Positions 6,947 to 13,746 of a stretch of 13,746 nucleotides of DNA are shown here, one piece after another; position 1 is the stretch's first letter; every line of letters begins with the position of its first letter. Source of the stretch: JAICMB01 sp049514735 (GTDB lineage: Bacteria; Acidobacteriota; Terriglobia; Bryobacterales; Bryobacteraceae); NCBI GenBank assembly GCA_049514735.1, contig JBEKUT010000334.1, positions 1 through 13,746 of the forward strand, written 5' to 3'. The notes below the pieces were generated by a model. The model did no database searches. It saw nothing but the letters and a program-made list of their open reading frames with translations, and had not been told where the DNA came from. The position numbers and the translations under genes were made by a program.

Positions 6947-8904
6947 ATCCTGTCTCCGCGAACATGGACGAAGCTGGTATGCATTTCGCGTCGCAAACGT
7001 CACAGCTTAACGAACCTGAGGTTTCGCATCGGCCCAGAGTTACGATTATCATCCTGACATGGAATGGTCTGACATATACCAGACGATGTCTTGAGACATT
7101 GATTTCCAATACGCGATTCCCGCACTACCAAATCGTCGTGGCAGACAACGGCAGTACGGACGGAACACTGGAATATCTGCGGGCCCACAATGGCATTACT
7201 CTCGTTTCGAACGGAAGCAATCTAGGTTTCGCAAAGGGAAATAACCGGGCGCTTCTTGCCGCCGGCGCGCTGTCGGACATTATACTGTTGAATAACGACA
7301 CTGAAATCTATCAGCCAGACTGGATCGAAAAAATGCAGGCGATGGCCTGCAGTGCTTCGGATATCGGCATTGTGGGATGCCGGCTGGCTCACCCCGAAGG
7401 CAAGCTGCAGCACGCAGGAACATTCATGCCGCTTGAATCGTTCTGGGGCCAGCAGTTGGGCGGAGGAGAAAAAGATATTAACCAGTACGGCAACGACCGC
7501 GACGTTGAGGGCGTTGTGTTTGCGTGTGTTTACATCAAGCGCGAAGTTTTCACAAAGGTCGGGCCGCTAGACGAGGAATATTTCAGTTACTTCGAGGATA
7601 CCGACTACTGTTTTCGCGCCCGCGAACATGGTTACCGGGTGGTCTGTTGCGGCGCGGTGACAGTGGTGCATCACGAGAACGCGTCAACGGCCGTGAACGG
7701 CGTGAAACATAAGGATATGTTCCTCCGCGCGCAGCGAGTGTTTCGGGCCAAATGGGAAGAGAAACTGCAGAAGCAGCGTTATTCAAGAACTTTGGGATGG
7801 CACTCTCTTTTCAACTTCCAAACGGGATACGCCATCAGCTCTCGTGAGTTGGCGTGCGCTCTCGACTGGAAAGGTGTGCGGATCAATTACCGCTATATCT
7901 ATGGCCCCGGCACGATCTATCCAAAGCATGAACCGGAACAGTCGGGTAGTTACTTGGTCAATGTTATCCAGGGAAGAAAACTCACCGGCGCCGGCATACA
8001 GGTAGTGTACGCTCAGGGTGACGTCTTTAAATCCAATTTCGGCCAGTACAAGATTGGCTTCACTATGCTCGAGACGGACGGCATTCCCGCCGAGTGGGTA
8101 AGACAGGCGAATCTCATGGATGAGGTCTGGGTACCTTCCGCATTCAATGCCCAGACGTTTTTGAAGAGCGGAGTGCGTTCCCCGATTCATATCGTTCCCC
8201 TTGGCGTTGACCCCGATTATTTCAATCCTAAGATCTTGAATCATCCATTGACAGGGGTATACACGTTCCTATCTGTCTTCGAGTGGGGTGAAAGGAAAGC
8301 GCCGGAAATTCTGCTCAAGGCTTTCAACGATGAATTCCGCTCGTCGGAACCGGTGATCCTGCTCTGTAAGACTCTGAACTCCGATCCGAGTGTCGACGTC
8401 CGCGGTCAAATCGCCGCGCTCAACCTTAAAGCCGGCGGCGGGAGAATCCATTTTTCCGAGAATTGTTTGATACCGGCGTATCAACTTGGTTCCATTTATC
8501 GGTCGGCCGACTGCTTCGTCCTTACGACGCGCGGCGAGGGTTGGGGCATGCCTGTCATCGAAGCTATGGCCTGTGGGCTTCCGGTGATTGCTACCGACTG
8601 GAGCGCTCATCGCGACTTCATGAACGCGGAGAATGCCTATCCCTTGCCTGTAGCAAAGTTGGTTCCGGCGCGTGCAAAATGCCCCTATTACGATGGGTTC
8701 CGCTGGGCGGAGCCTTCGTACGATCACCTTCGCCGCTTGATGCGGTATGTATATGAGCACCAGGATGAGGCCCGCGCCAAGGGTGAAAAGGCATCGCGCG
8801 ATGTGAGAACCAATTGGACCTGGGAGTGTGCCGCCCGCAAGATTATCGCCCGGATCGATCACATCGAGCATGGACAACAGACGCGGTTGCGGCCGGGCCG
8901 ATAG
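6943..8904 (+). CDS. Bifunctional glycosyltransferase, GT2 plus GT4 domains
   Basis: 653 residues in two catalytic modules. Residues ~30-270 form a GT2 (GT-A fold) domain: TIIILTWNGLTYTRRCLETL, ADNGSTDGT, NLGFAKGNNRAL, the metal-site region LLNNDTEI, and YFEDTDYCFRAREHGYRV, which supplies the acidic catalytic region. Residues ~300-640 form a GT4 (GT-B fold) domain: VWVPSAFNAQTFLKSGV, HIVPLGVDPDYFNP, and the nucleotide-sugar signature CFVLTTRGEGWGMPVIEAMA followed by CGLPVIATDWSAH. It probably adds two successive sugars to a lipid-linked glycan in the cytoplasm; donors cannot be read from sequence. GTG 6943 is chosen for AGGA 8 bases upstream and the 4-base overlap with the methyltransferase; ATG 6964 and 6979 are alternatives. 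No signal peptide or membrane segment is seen. Confidence 0.9.
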   Translation: MNPVSANMDEAGMHFASQTSQLNEPEVSHRPRVTIIILTWNGLTYTRRCLETLISNTRFPHYQIVVADNGSTDGTLEYLRAHNGITLVSNGSNLGFAKGNNRALLAAGALSDIILLNNDTEIYQPDWIEKMQAMACSASDIGIVGCRLAHPEGKLQHAGTFMPLESFWGQQLGGGEKDINQYGNDRDVEGVVFACVYIKREVFTKVGPLDEEYFSYFEDTDYCFRAREHGYRVVCCGAVTVVHHENASTAVNGVKHKDMFLRAQRVFRAKWEEKLQKQRYSRTLGWHSLFNFQTGYAISSRELACALDWKGVRINYRYIYGPGTIYPKHEPEQSGSYLVNVIQGRKLTGAGIQVVYAQGDVFKSNFGQYKIGFTMLETDGIPAEWVRQANLMDEVWVPSAFNAQTFLKSGVRSPIHIVPLGVDPDYFNPKILNHPLTGVYTFLSVFEWGERKAPEILLKAFNDEFRSSEPVILLCKTLNSDPSVDVRGQIAALNLKAGGGRIHFSENCLIPAYQLGSIYRSADCFVLTTRGEGWGMPVIEAMACGLPVIATDWSAHRDFMNAENAYPLPVAKLVPARAKCPYYDGFRWAEPSYDHLRRLMRYVYEHQDEARAKGEKASRDVRTNWTWECAARKIIARIDHIEHGQQTRLRPGR

Positions 8905-8922
8905 TTACTGGTGTTCCCGCCG

Positions 8923-8944
8923 GCGCGATCCGCGCAGTTATTTT
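8923..8944 (+). terminator. Possible terminator of the plus-strand glycan cluster
   Basis: A stem GCGCG-ATC-CGCGC (8923-8935) is followed by AGTTATTTT, a broken T-run. It lies between two convergent genes ending at 8904 and 8938 and overlaps the last codons of the minus-strand lipoprotein gene. The stem is short (5 bp), so this is tentative. Confidence 0.35.
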
Positions 8945-9363
8945 ACTATTGTCGCCTGGAACGCTCCGATATCCCGATTGGAGCCGCTCTTAGCGGTCGC
9001 TTGCACAACGAATTGGTGCAAGCCTGGGGTCAGATTCGAAACATCCACTGAGGCTCGCCAACCCGCTTTGACTGAGTTAGGCTCGTTGGGAAGGGATTTG
9101 GCCACATCAGGGCGGTCCAGTCCGGTTCGTGCCGAAGCCAGGTACTGCCTGTCCATATAAACTGCTACTTCTTCAATCCCATCATCGGCCAGAGCCCAGC
9201 CTTCAAAGATCGCGTTGCCGTGAAGAACAGCCTGGCCGGACAGTGCCGGCGCATCGACATAGCCGATCGGCAGCCTAGTATGGCCGGACCGGCCGCCGCA
9301 TGCGGTAATCACGGCGGCGATAAGAATAATAAGAAGGTGCAGGTGCAATTTCGGGTGAAACAT
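8938..9363 (-). CDS. Small lipoprotein with a GWAL beta domain
   Basis: 141 residues. The N-terminus has a basic/His start, a hydrophobic core and a lipobox ITAC with Cys22 followed by GG, so it should be lipidated and anchored in the envelope. The rest (about 34-141) is one predicted beta-sandwich domain: EGWALADDGIEEVAVYMD, RPDV at 84-87, PNS near 94-97, GW at 101-102, and LTPGLHQFVVQA. The same signposts, with nearly equal spacing, occur in the middle of the 894-residue protein two genes upstream in the operon. ATG 9363 has AAAGGGG 4 bases upstream. It lies 16 bases after the UbiA gene, so it is probably the last gene of that operon. The function is unknown; ligand binding or docking to its large partner is inference. 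Confidence 0.75.
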   Translation of the reverse strand: MFHPKLHLHLLIILIAAVITACGGRSGHTRLPIGYVDAPALSGQAVLHGNAIFEGWALADDGIEEVAVYMDRQYLASARTGLDRPDVAKSLPNEPNSVKAGWRASVDVSNLTPGLHQFVVQATAKSGSNRDIGAFQATIVK

Positions 9364-9379
9364 ATGACCCCTTTGACAT

Positions 9380-10297
9380 TCACAATTTAAAATGGAGCAG
9401 CGGCGCGATCATTATCAGACCGATTATTGCGTAGAGAACGCGATAGCGCACCTGCAGCCGTCGGATGTTCTCAAAAGTGAGTCCGGCAAATACCGTTTGC
9501 AGCGTCCACCAAAGGTGGAGGGGATAAAATCCAGCGGCGACTACGAGGATTCGGGGCACTATGCCGCGTTGGGCCAGCACAAACAGCAAAAGGTCGGCAA
9601 CCGTGAAGAGCAGGAACGCAGCGGCGAAACATCGCGCCGGACCAAACTTGACAGCGTTGGTTCGAATCCCGTTGTGGAGGTCGCTTTTGTAGTCGCGGGC
9701 CTCTTGGGTCAGATGCCCGGCCACGAAGGTGACTGCAAAGAAGCCTCCGATCTCGATACCGCGCCAATCCGGCGCGCGGAACAATGAATAGCCGAGCAGA
9801 AAATGAAGAAGGCCACCTAGCAAATGCAGAACCGAACTAAGCAGGGGCATGCCCTTCATCGAAAACTTGGGTACCGAATAGAGCGCACTAAGAATGACCA
9901 GCGCGAGCGCAATCGCCAGAGGCGCGGGGCCGAACGGAACCAGCAGCAGGAGAGCGAGCACGAGCAGTAAACCGCACAGCCAAAGGATCTGATTGCGGCC
10001 TATGCCTCTGGCGATGAAGACCCGTTCGGCGCGGTTCGGATCTCGCAGGTCGCCGCCGGCGCCGCAGCAGTCGTTGAGCAGGAATACATGCGCGACAAGA
10101 CAGGAACTGGCCGCGGCAAGAACAACCAGCTTCAGGCATTTTGCTCCCGTTAGCGCGCCCATTGCGAACAGGGCGCCAAACAGAGGGGTGCCCTGCAGGA
10201 CGAGGACTTCATCGAGCCGAATGCAGGATAACAGGTGCAGGAACGAGCGCACAGCTCCGCGGTGAGTTGGCGCCGCCGTTCCTTGGGCAGCCGCCAT
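9380..10297 (-). CDS. UbiA-superfamily membrane prenyltransferase
   Basis: A 305-residue multi-pass membrane protein with both UbiA Asp-rich regions: NDCCGAGGDLRDPNR at 75-89, and DYKSDLHNGIRT at 202-213 matching DxxxDxxxG. In the first, the usual NDxxDxxxD has Gly79 in place of the middle Asp. The family transfers polyprenyl groups to aromatic or sugar-phosphate acceptors (for example decaprenyl-phosphate phosphoribose synthase); some members are membrane terpene cyclases. About eight hydrophobic segments are visible. The open frame extends to 10609, but the extra part is Arg-rich and overlaps the upstream gene. ATG 10297 is favoured because it shares one base with that gene's stop (TAATG), indicating translational coupling. 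The acceptor is unknown. The glycosyltransferase neighbour suggests lipid-sugar metabolism rather than quinone synthesis (inference). Confidence 0.82.
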   Translation of the reverse strand: MAAAQGTAAPTHRGAVRSFLHLLSCIRLDEVLVLQGTPLFGALFAMGALTGAKCLKLVVLAAASSCLVAHVFLLNDCCGAGGDLRDPNRAERVFIARGIGRNQILWLCGLLLVLALLLLVPFGPAPLAIALALVILSALYSVPKFSMKGMPLLSSVLHLLGGLLHFLLGYSLFRAPDWRGIEIGGFFAVTFVAGHLTQEARDYKSDLHNGIRTNAVKFGPARCFAAAFLLFTVADLLLFVLAQRGIVPRILVVAAGFYPLHLWWTLQTVFAGLTFENIRRLQVRYRVLYAIIGLIMIAPLLHFKL

Positions 10298-12981
10298 TAC
10301 TTTGGACCGCCCCCCGCATATTCGGAGTAGAGCCTCAGCCACAGCGCGTAACCGAATTCCTCCGACCAATAGTATCGGGGCAGGGAAGCGGTTTGATCGT
10401 TGTGATACAGCAGCGGTGGAGAGTGCCGCACATATAAGAAGTCGTCTTCGGAAATCCTTTGTAGCAATGCTCCAACCTCGGCGGGAGCAGGCGGCGGACT
10501 GCCGTCCCCGCGTACGCCGCGAAGCATGCGCGCGGCGGAGATCCAGGCTTCCTGCCCTGCGACGGGGGTTTGCTGGCGCGAACTCGGCACTTGCAGCGCA
10601 CAACCGCACTCTCGCAAATCAGCCTGGCGCAGGATGGGAACCAGAGGAGCGATCTTGTAATAGACCCAGATGCGATCTTCATCCACCGCTCGCTTCAGTG
10701 CACTGCAGAGCGCCTTGGCTGCCGGCGGATCGGCTTTCGACAATAGCATCAAGACATGCATCTGGATGGCGATGTCGGCCGGGTCGGGATCGGCGCCGAG
10801 GTTAAGACACTGGAAGCGATCCTTGGGCGCAAGCCAGGTACGGTATAGCCCGTCGGCGGTTCGATAATCGTCGAATATTCTGAGCGCACGCGGCAGGAGT
10901 TCCTTGTGGACGCTGGGGGCGATCCGCCACACCAGGGAAGTATCGTCGGAATCCGGCGTGATGGCGCAACCGAGCGTTCCGATGGTGGGCGCGTCGGGAA
11001 GCCCATGATAGCGAACCAGTCCATTGCCCTCGATCTGCGAGGTTAGAAAACGCCGCGCCCGTTCTAAATTGTCTTCGAGGCCGGCCGCTTTCGCCACAGG
11101 ACCCAGAACATCCACAAGTACGGACGGCAGGTACGTGTTCATTTCCACTCCGGGATGTTCCCAGCGAGGTTTACCCGTGAAGGAGGTGAGCCAGTATCCA
11201 GGCGGCTGTTGTCGGCTGGCGATCATGTCCGCGGCGCGGCTGGCGCTAGTTGCGAGGTCGGGCTTTTCGGTGAAACGCCGCACGGCCAACAAGCGTGTGT
11301 CGCCACCCTGATAGGCACGTGCAAGGATCGCGACCACATGCTCGCCTTGCTTGAGATTGCTCGCCGGAATAGCGAGACTCCAGCCGCTCGGGCTGCTAGC
11401 GCCAAGAGTGCTGGTAACATCCGGACGCGGTGAGAAGGCGATTGTCGAGGCTGCCGGTTCGCCGTCGAGCAGCGCGATCACTTCGTGGGGCGTGTGCGCG
11501 CCGGCCAGCGCCCATCCGGCGAGTTCGACCTCGCGGCCTCCTGCACCGTAGTCAATCGCCATCACGTCCAGGAATCCCCGCACATCGGTGGTCAACTCAA
11601 ACGGCGCGGGAGCGTGCCGCAGCTCGGCGATAAACGGAGTGTTTTGCACCTGCCACGCCGCCTGCATCGGATCGGGTCCGGTGGAGGCCGCATAAACAAG
11701 GGCGGTGCTTTCGCCCGTGAACCAGAAAGCGCCGATCGCCTGGATAACCACGGCCGCTCCAACGGCGAGGACGAAAACTGCGCGGACCGCCTTGCTCAGT
11801 CCGATGTACCCTGCCGACATCGTCCATATCAGTATCGGAATGAGATCGGTCAACCAGCGCGGGCCCCAGCCGCTGCCTTGACGCCAGTCCGCCCTGGCAT
11901 AAACCAGGAGTTGCAGGACGACGCCAACGAGGGCCGCGATTGCAAGGCCACGGGTACTTTCATCTCGCAGGATACGGGGTAGAAGAAATGGGACAAAGAG
12001 CAAGAACGGAGAGAAGACGAAGAGACCCCTGGTAGGACTAAACAACAAGCCCGCAAGACCTGACACCAGGTTGTGCGCAAAGAAACTCGATTTGCCAATG
12101 AGGCCATAAGCGCCGGCGAAGTGACCGACGATTCCCAGGTTGTAGACGAGCAACGGAACTGCCGGCAGCAGCGCGGCGGTTATAAGAATAGGCGCAAATC
12201 GTCTGGCCCACCAGAGCGCGTAAACTCCGAGAGGCGCGGCGATCAAGACATCCGGCGGCCGGTTGCACGCCATAAGGCCGAGAACGAGACCTGCCGCGAT
12301 GGCCCTGCCTGCAGTGCATTTCCCGGTGAGCAGCAGCAACGCACAGACCACTAGCAGCTCACCAGCGCCGTGCTGCCATAAGGCCTGACTGCCGATGACC
12401 CACGTTGTGGTTCCGAAAGCATACGCGAACGTCAGAAATAATGCGGATCGCGGACCGGTTCGGCGCCGCAGTAGCAGATAGAAGAGCGCGGCCGAGGCCG
12501 CCGCCAACAACGATGCGGAGACCTTTTCCATGATTCGCGCGACGCGGTCAAGATGTTGCGGATCCCAGCCTGTCATATCAAGATAAGCCACTGCCGGCAG
12601 ATAGAGCGGGGCGACGATAACCGGAACAACCAAGGGGTAAAGAGAAACATCATGACCGTTCGCGAGCCGAACAATCCAGAAGGCATCCTGAGGTTGGGCG
12701 CCGTGCCATAAACGCTCATTCTGGCGGCTGTTCGGTTTTATGGGAATGCGGCCCTGGGCGCTAACATCGACGATGGGATCGAAGAACACGGTGTGCCAGC
12801 GCCACATCACGAACGGAAGGTAGCGCGCAGGGTATGCATCGCCAACGCTGATGGATCGGAAGTTGGCGGTGTAAACGACGAAGCAGAGGAGCCCGGCGAT
12901 TAAGCTGGCCCGCAGCTTGCCGCGCGCTGACGGGGGTGCTGCGGAAACGGTTTCGGAGAGTGGGAGATAGCTGGATGGCAA
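10297..12981 (-). CDS. GT-C glycosyltransferase / GWAL domain / DXDD cyclase-like fusion protein
   Basis: 894 residues in three parts. Residues 1-425 form a polytopic GT-C-like (PMT/GT39-like) membrane domain of about ten segments, with an acidic first-loop motif SVGDAYPARYLPF (D48) and GSGWGPRWLTDLIP at 369-382; such enzymes transfer sugars from polyprenyl-phosphate donors on the outer face of the membrane. Residues ~468-570 form a beta domain with GWAL (489), RPDV (519), GW (533) and LKQGEH, as in the lipoprotein of the same operon. Residues ~580-890 are alpha-helical and toroid-like, with a QxxxGxW motif (Q591-W597) and TPDSDDTSLVW, whose D677-S-D679-D680-T matches the DXDDT proton-donor motif of class II terpene cyclases. 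The start is TTG 12981: an in-frame TAA lies at 12988-12990 and no ATG occurs before residue 59. No clear ribosome site is seen. The role of the C-terminal domain is inference; it might instead be a glycan-binding or hydrolase-like helical toroid. Confidence 0.8.
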   Translation of the reverse strand: MPSSYLPLSETVSAAPPSARGKLRASLIAGLLCFVVYTANFRSISVGDAYPARYLPFVMWRWHTVFFDPIVDVSAQGRIPIKPNSRQNERLWHGAQPQDAFWIVRLANGHDVSLYPLVVPVIVAPLYLPAVAYLDMTGWDPQHLDRVARIMEKVSASLLAAASAALFYLLLRRRTGPRSALFLTFAYAFGTTTWVIGSQALWQHGAGELLVVCALLLLTGKCTAGRAIAAGLVLGLMACNRPPDVLIAAPLGVYALWWARRFAPILITAALLPAVPLLVYNLGIVGHFAGAYGLIGKSSFFAHNLVSGLAGLLFSPTRGLFVFSPFLLFVPFLLPRILRDESTRGLAIAALVGVVLQLLVYARADWRQGSGWGPRWLTDLIPILIWTMSAGYIGLSKAVRAVFVLAVGAAVVIQAIGAFWFTGESTALVYAASTGPDPMQAAWQVQNTPFIAELRHAPAPFELTTDVRGFLDVMAIDYGAGGREVELAGWALAGAHTPHEVIALLDGEPAASTIAFSPRPDVTSTLGASSPSGWSLAIPASNLKQGEHVVAILARAYQGGDTRLLAVRRFTEKPDLATSASRAADMIASRQQPPGYWLTSFTGKPRWEHPGVEMNTYLPSVLVDVLGPVAKAAGLEDNLERARRFLTSQIEGNGLVRYHGLPDAPTIGTLGCAITPDSDDTSLVWRIAPSVHKELLPRALRIFDDYRTADGLYRTWLAPKDRFQCLNLGADPDPADIAIQMHVLMLLSKADPPAAKALCSALKRAVDEDRIWVYYKIAPLVPILRQADLRECGCALQVPSSRQQTPVAGQEAWISAARMLRGVRGDGSPPPAPAEVGALLQRISEDDFLYVRHSPPLLYHNDQTASLPRYYWSEEFGYALWLRLYSEYAGGGPK

Positions 12982-13099
12982 TTTTTCTTATTCAATTTCC
13001 TGGATTGAGCGCGCAAACTCGTGAGAATCGACAATTGTAGCGTGCTTTCGAGGCGATATTGTAGCTTTCTGGTTTCGTACGAATCCAGGAAATCCTTAC

Positions 13100-13279
13100 C
13101 AGCGCGGATTTTTTTGGGGAGGTGGGGCCAGAAATTCGATGAAGACGGCTTCGCGGTTATTGCCGATTCGGCGGTTAGCGCAAGAAAATCCAGGCTGGGT
13201 GCGCCGAAGATCCACCGCGAACTGCTGAGGCCAGGGCTTCGAGGTCGCGGAGAGAACCCTTTCCCGCTATCTCCGATGT
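13100..13279 (+). pseudogene. Relic of an integrase-type (rve) transposase
   Basis: Readable only by changing frames. One frame gives RRLAQENPGW (about 13169-13198), the next GAPKIHRELLRPG (13198-13236), and the first again GFEVAERTLSRYLR (13235-13276). Joined, these match the conserved stretch before the catalytic core of IS3-like integrases, ENPxWGAPxIHGELLKLGF followed by a T-x-SRYL helix. The frame changes need one lost G near 13198 and one gained G near 13235. GFFW and GGPEIR fragments just upstream (about 13104-13140) fit the same family. No catalytic DDE core and no terminal repeats are seen, so it is a dead fragment between the GT-C operon and the next gene. Confidence 0.65.
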
Positions 13280-13331
13280 GTAAACTGCGCGAACTCGCAG
13301 ACATCGCTAGAATACTGTGAGGGAACTTTGA

Positions 13332-13746
13332 ATGAAGATTGCGGAGGCATTAGCACTTCGTGCCGATCACGTGAGGCGCCTGGAGCAATTGAAGCAGCGG
13401 CTGGTCAAGAATGCGCGAATTCAGGAGGGAGATGCGCCGGAAGAAGATCCTGTCGAACTGCAGACCGAACTGGAGAAATCGGCGCGAGAATTGACTTTGC
13501 TGATCCAACGTATCAATCGGACAAACTCTTCGACAGCATTCGGCACGGGAACTTTGGCGGACTCGCTCGCGGAACGCGACGTTTTAAAAATCCGGTACAA
13601 CGCATACCGGGAACTGGCGAACGCTGCATCAACATCTCAGGGCCGTCTCACACGCTCGGAGGTAAAGTTCATAAGTACGGTAAGCGTCGCCGCGATACAG
13701 CGTAAGGCTGACGATCTTGCGAGGGAGTACCGGGAGCTTGACACAC
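13332..13746 (+). CDS. DIP1984-family protein, 5' part (runs off the window)
   Basis: An open frame of 138 codons that continues past the right edge without a stop. It starts MKIAEALALRADHVRRLEQL, then KNARIQEGDAPEEDPVEL, LIQRINRTNS, LADSLAERDVLKIRYN, SEVKFISTVSVAAIQRKADD and LAREYRELDT. These segments, in this order, are what I recognise as the DIP1984 (septicolysin-related) family, helical cytoplasmic proteins of about 150 residues and unknown function, so only the last few residues should be missing. GAGGGA lies 7 bases before ATG 13332. A TAGAAT -10-like hexamer at 13308-13313 could drive it, but the -35 is poor. It is unrelated to the glycan genes. Confidence 0.85.
   Translation, partial: MKIAEALALRADHVRRLEQLKQRLVKNARIQEGDAPEEDPVELQTELEKSARELTLLIQRINRTNSSTAFGTGTLADSLAERDVLKIRYNAYRELANAASTSQGRLTRSEVKFISTVSVAAIQRKADDLAREYRELDT

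Noticed and set aside
10298..10609. Longer N-terminus for the UbiA gene starting at 10609
   Set aside because: The extra ~104 residues are Arg- and Ala-rich with no family resemblance and overlap the coding region of the upstream gene. The TAATG junction at 10297 gives a natural start.
12900..13304. Minus-strand open frame of 134 codons
   Set aside because: Low-complexity Ser/Arg composition; it overlaps the fusion gene's start and the transposase relic in the opposite direction.
13328..13705. Plus-strand open frame of 125 codons
   Set aside because: It is the wrong frame of the DIP1984-family gene starting at 13332, whose translation is clearly family-like.

Overview
The window looks like a chromosomal piece of a soil-type Acidobacteriota, probably near Bryobacteraceae/Solibacter. 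That placement is inference from gene content: a large secreted Asp-box (sortilin-like) protein, GWAL-type beta domains, NPDVA repeats, chimeric glycosyltransferases, and decayed integrase pieces between moderately GC-rich genes. No rRNA or tRNA gene, CRISPR array or intact transposase was found.

Layout. (1) 1-394: a tandem fold-back repeat and no gene. (2) 395-3495, minus: a secreted multi-Asp-box beta-propeller protein whose last ~98 codons lie in another frame after a single-base break near 692; a diverged copy of the left-end repeat sits just upstream of it at 3544-3633. (3) 3919-4923, minus: GDP-mannose 4,6-dehydratase. (4) 5251-8904, plus: a glycan-assembly cluster made of an NPDVA-repeat protein, an overlapping coiled-coil SAM methyltransferase that looks like the rest of the same protein split by a one-base frame break, and a GT2-GT4 double glycosyltransferase. 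(5) 8938-12981, minus: three tightly packed genes converging on that cluster. In transcription order they are an 894-residue fusion (GT-C membrane glycosyltransferase, GWAL beta domain, alpha-helical cyclase-like domain with a DXDD motif), a UbiA-superfamily prenyltransferase and a small lipoprotein carrying the same GWAL domain. (6) 13100-13279, plus: a relic of an integrase-type transposase readable only by switching frames. (7) 13332 to the right edge, plus: the start of a DIP1984-family gene that runs off the window.

How they may work together. Gmd, the methyltransferase and the double glycosyltransferase are typical of surface-polysaccharide (O-antigen/exopolysaccharide) synthesis on the cytoplasmic side. 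The minus-strand trio suggests a membrane-side step using prenyl-linked substrates: UbiA handles polyprenyl groups, GT-C enzymes use polyprenyl-phosphate sugars, and the fused C-terminal domain has terpene-cyclase-like motifs. This trio is the best candidate for an undescribed system, but its chemistry cannot be settled from sequence alone.

The window also contains several single-base frame breaks (about 692, about 5773, and two in the integrase relic). These are either real decay or, for the two otherwise healthy genes, possible assembly errors; read data would decide.
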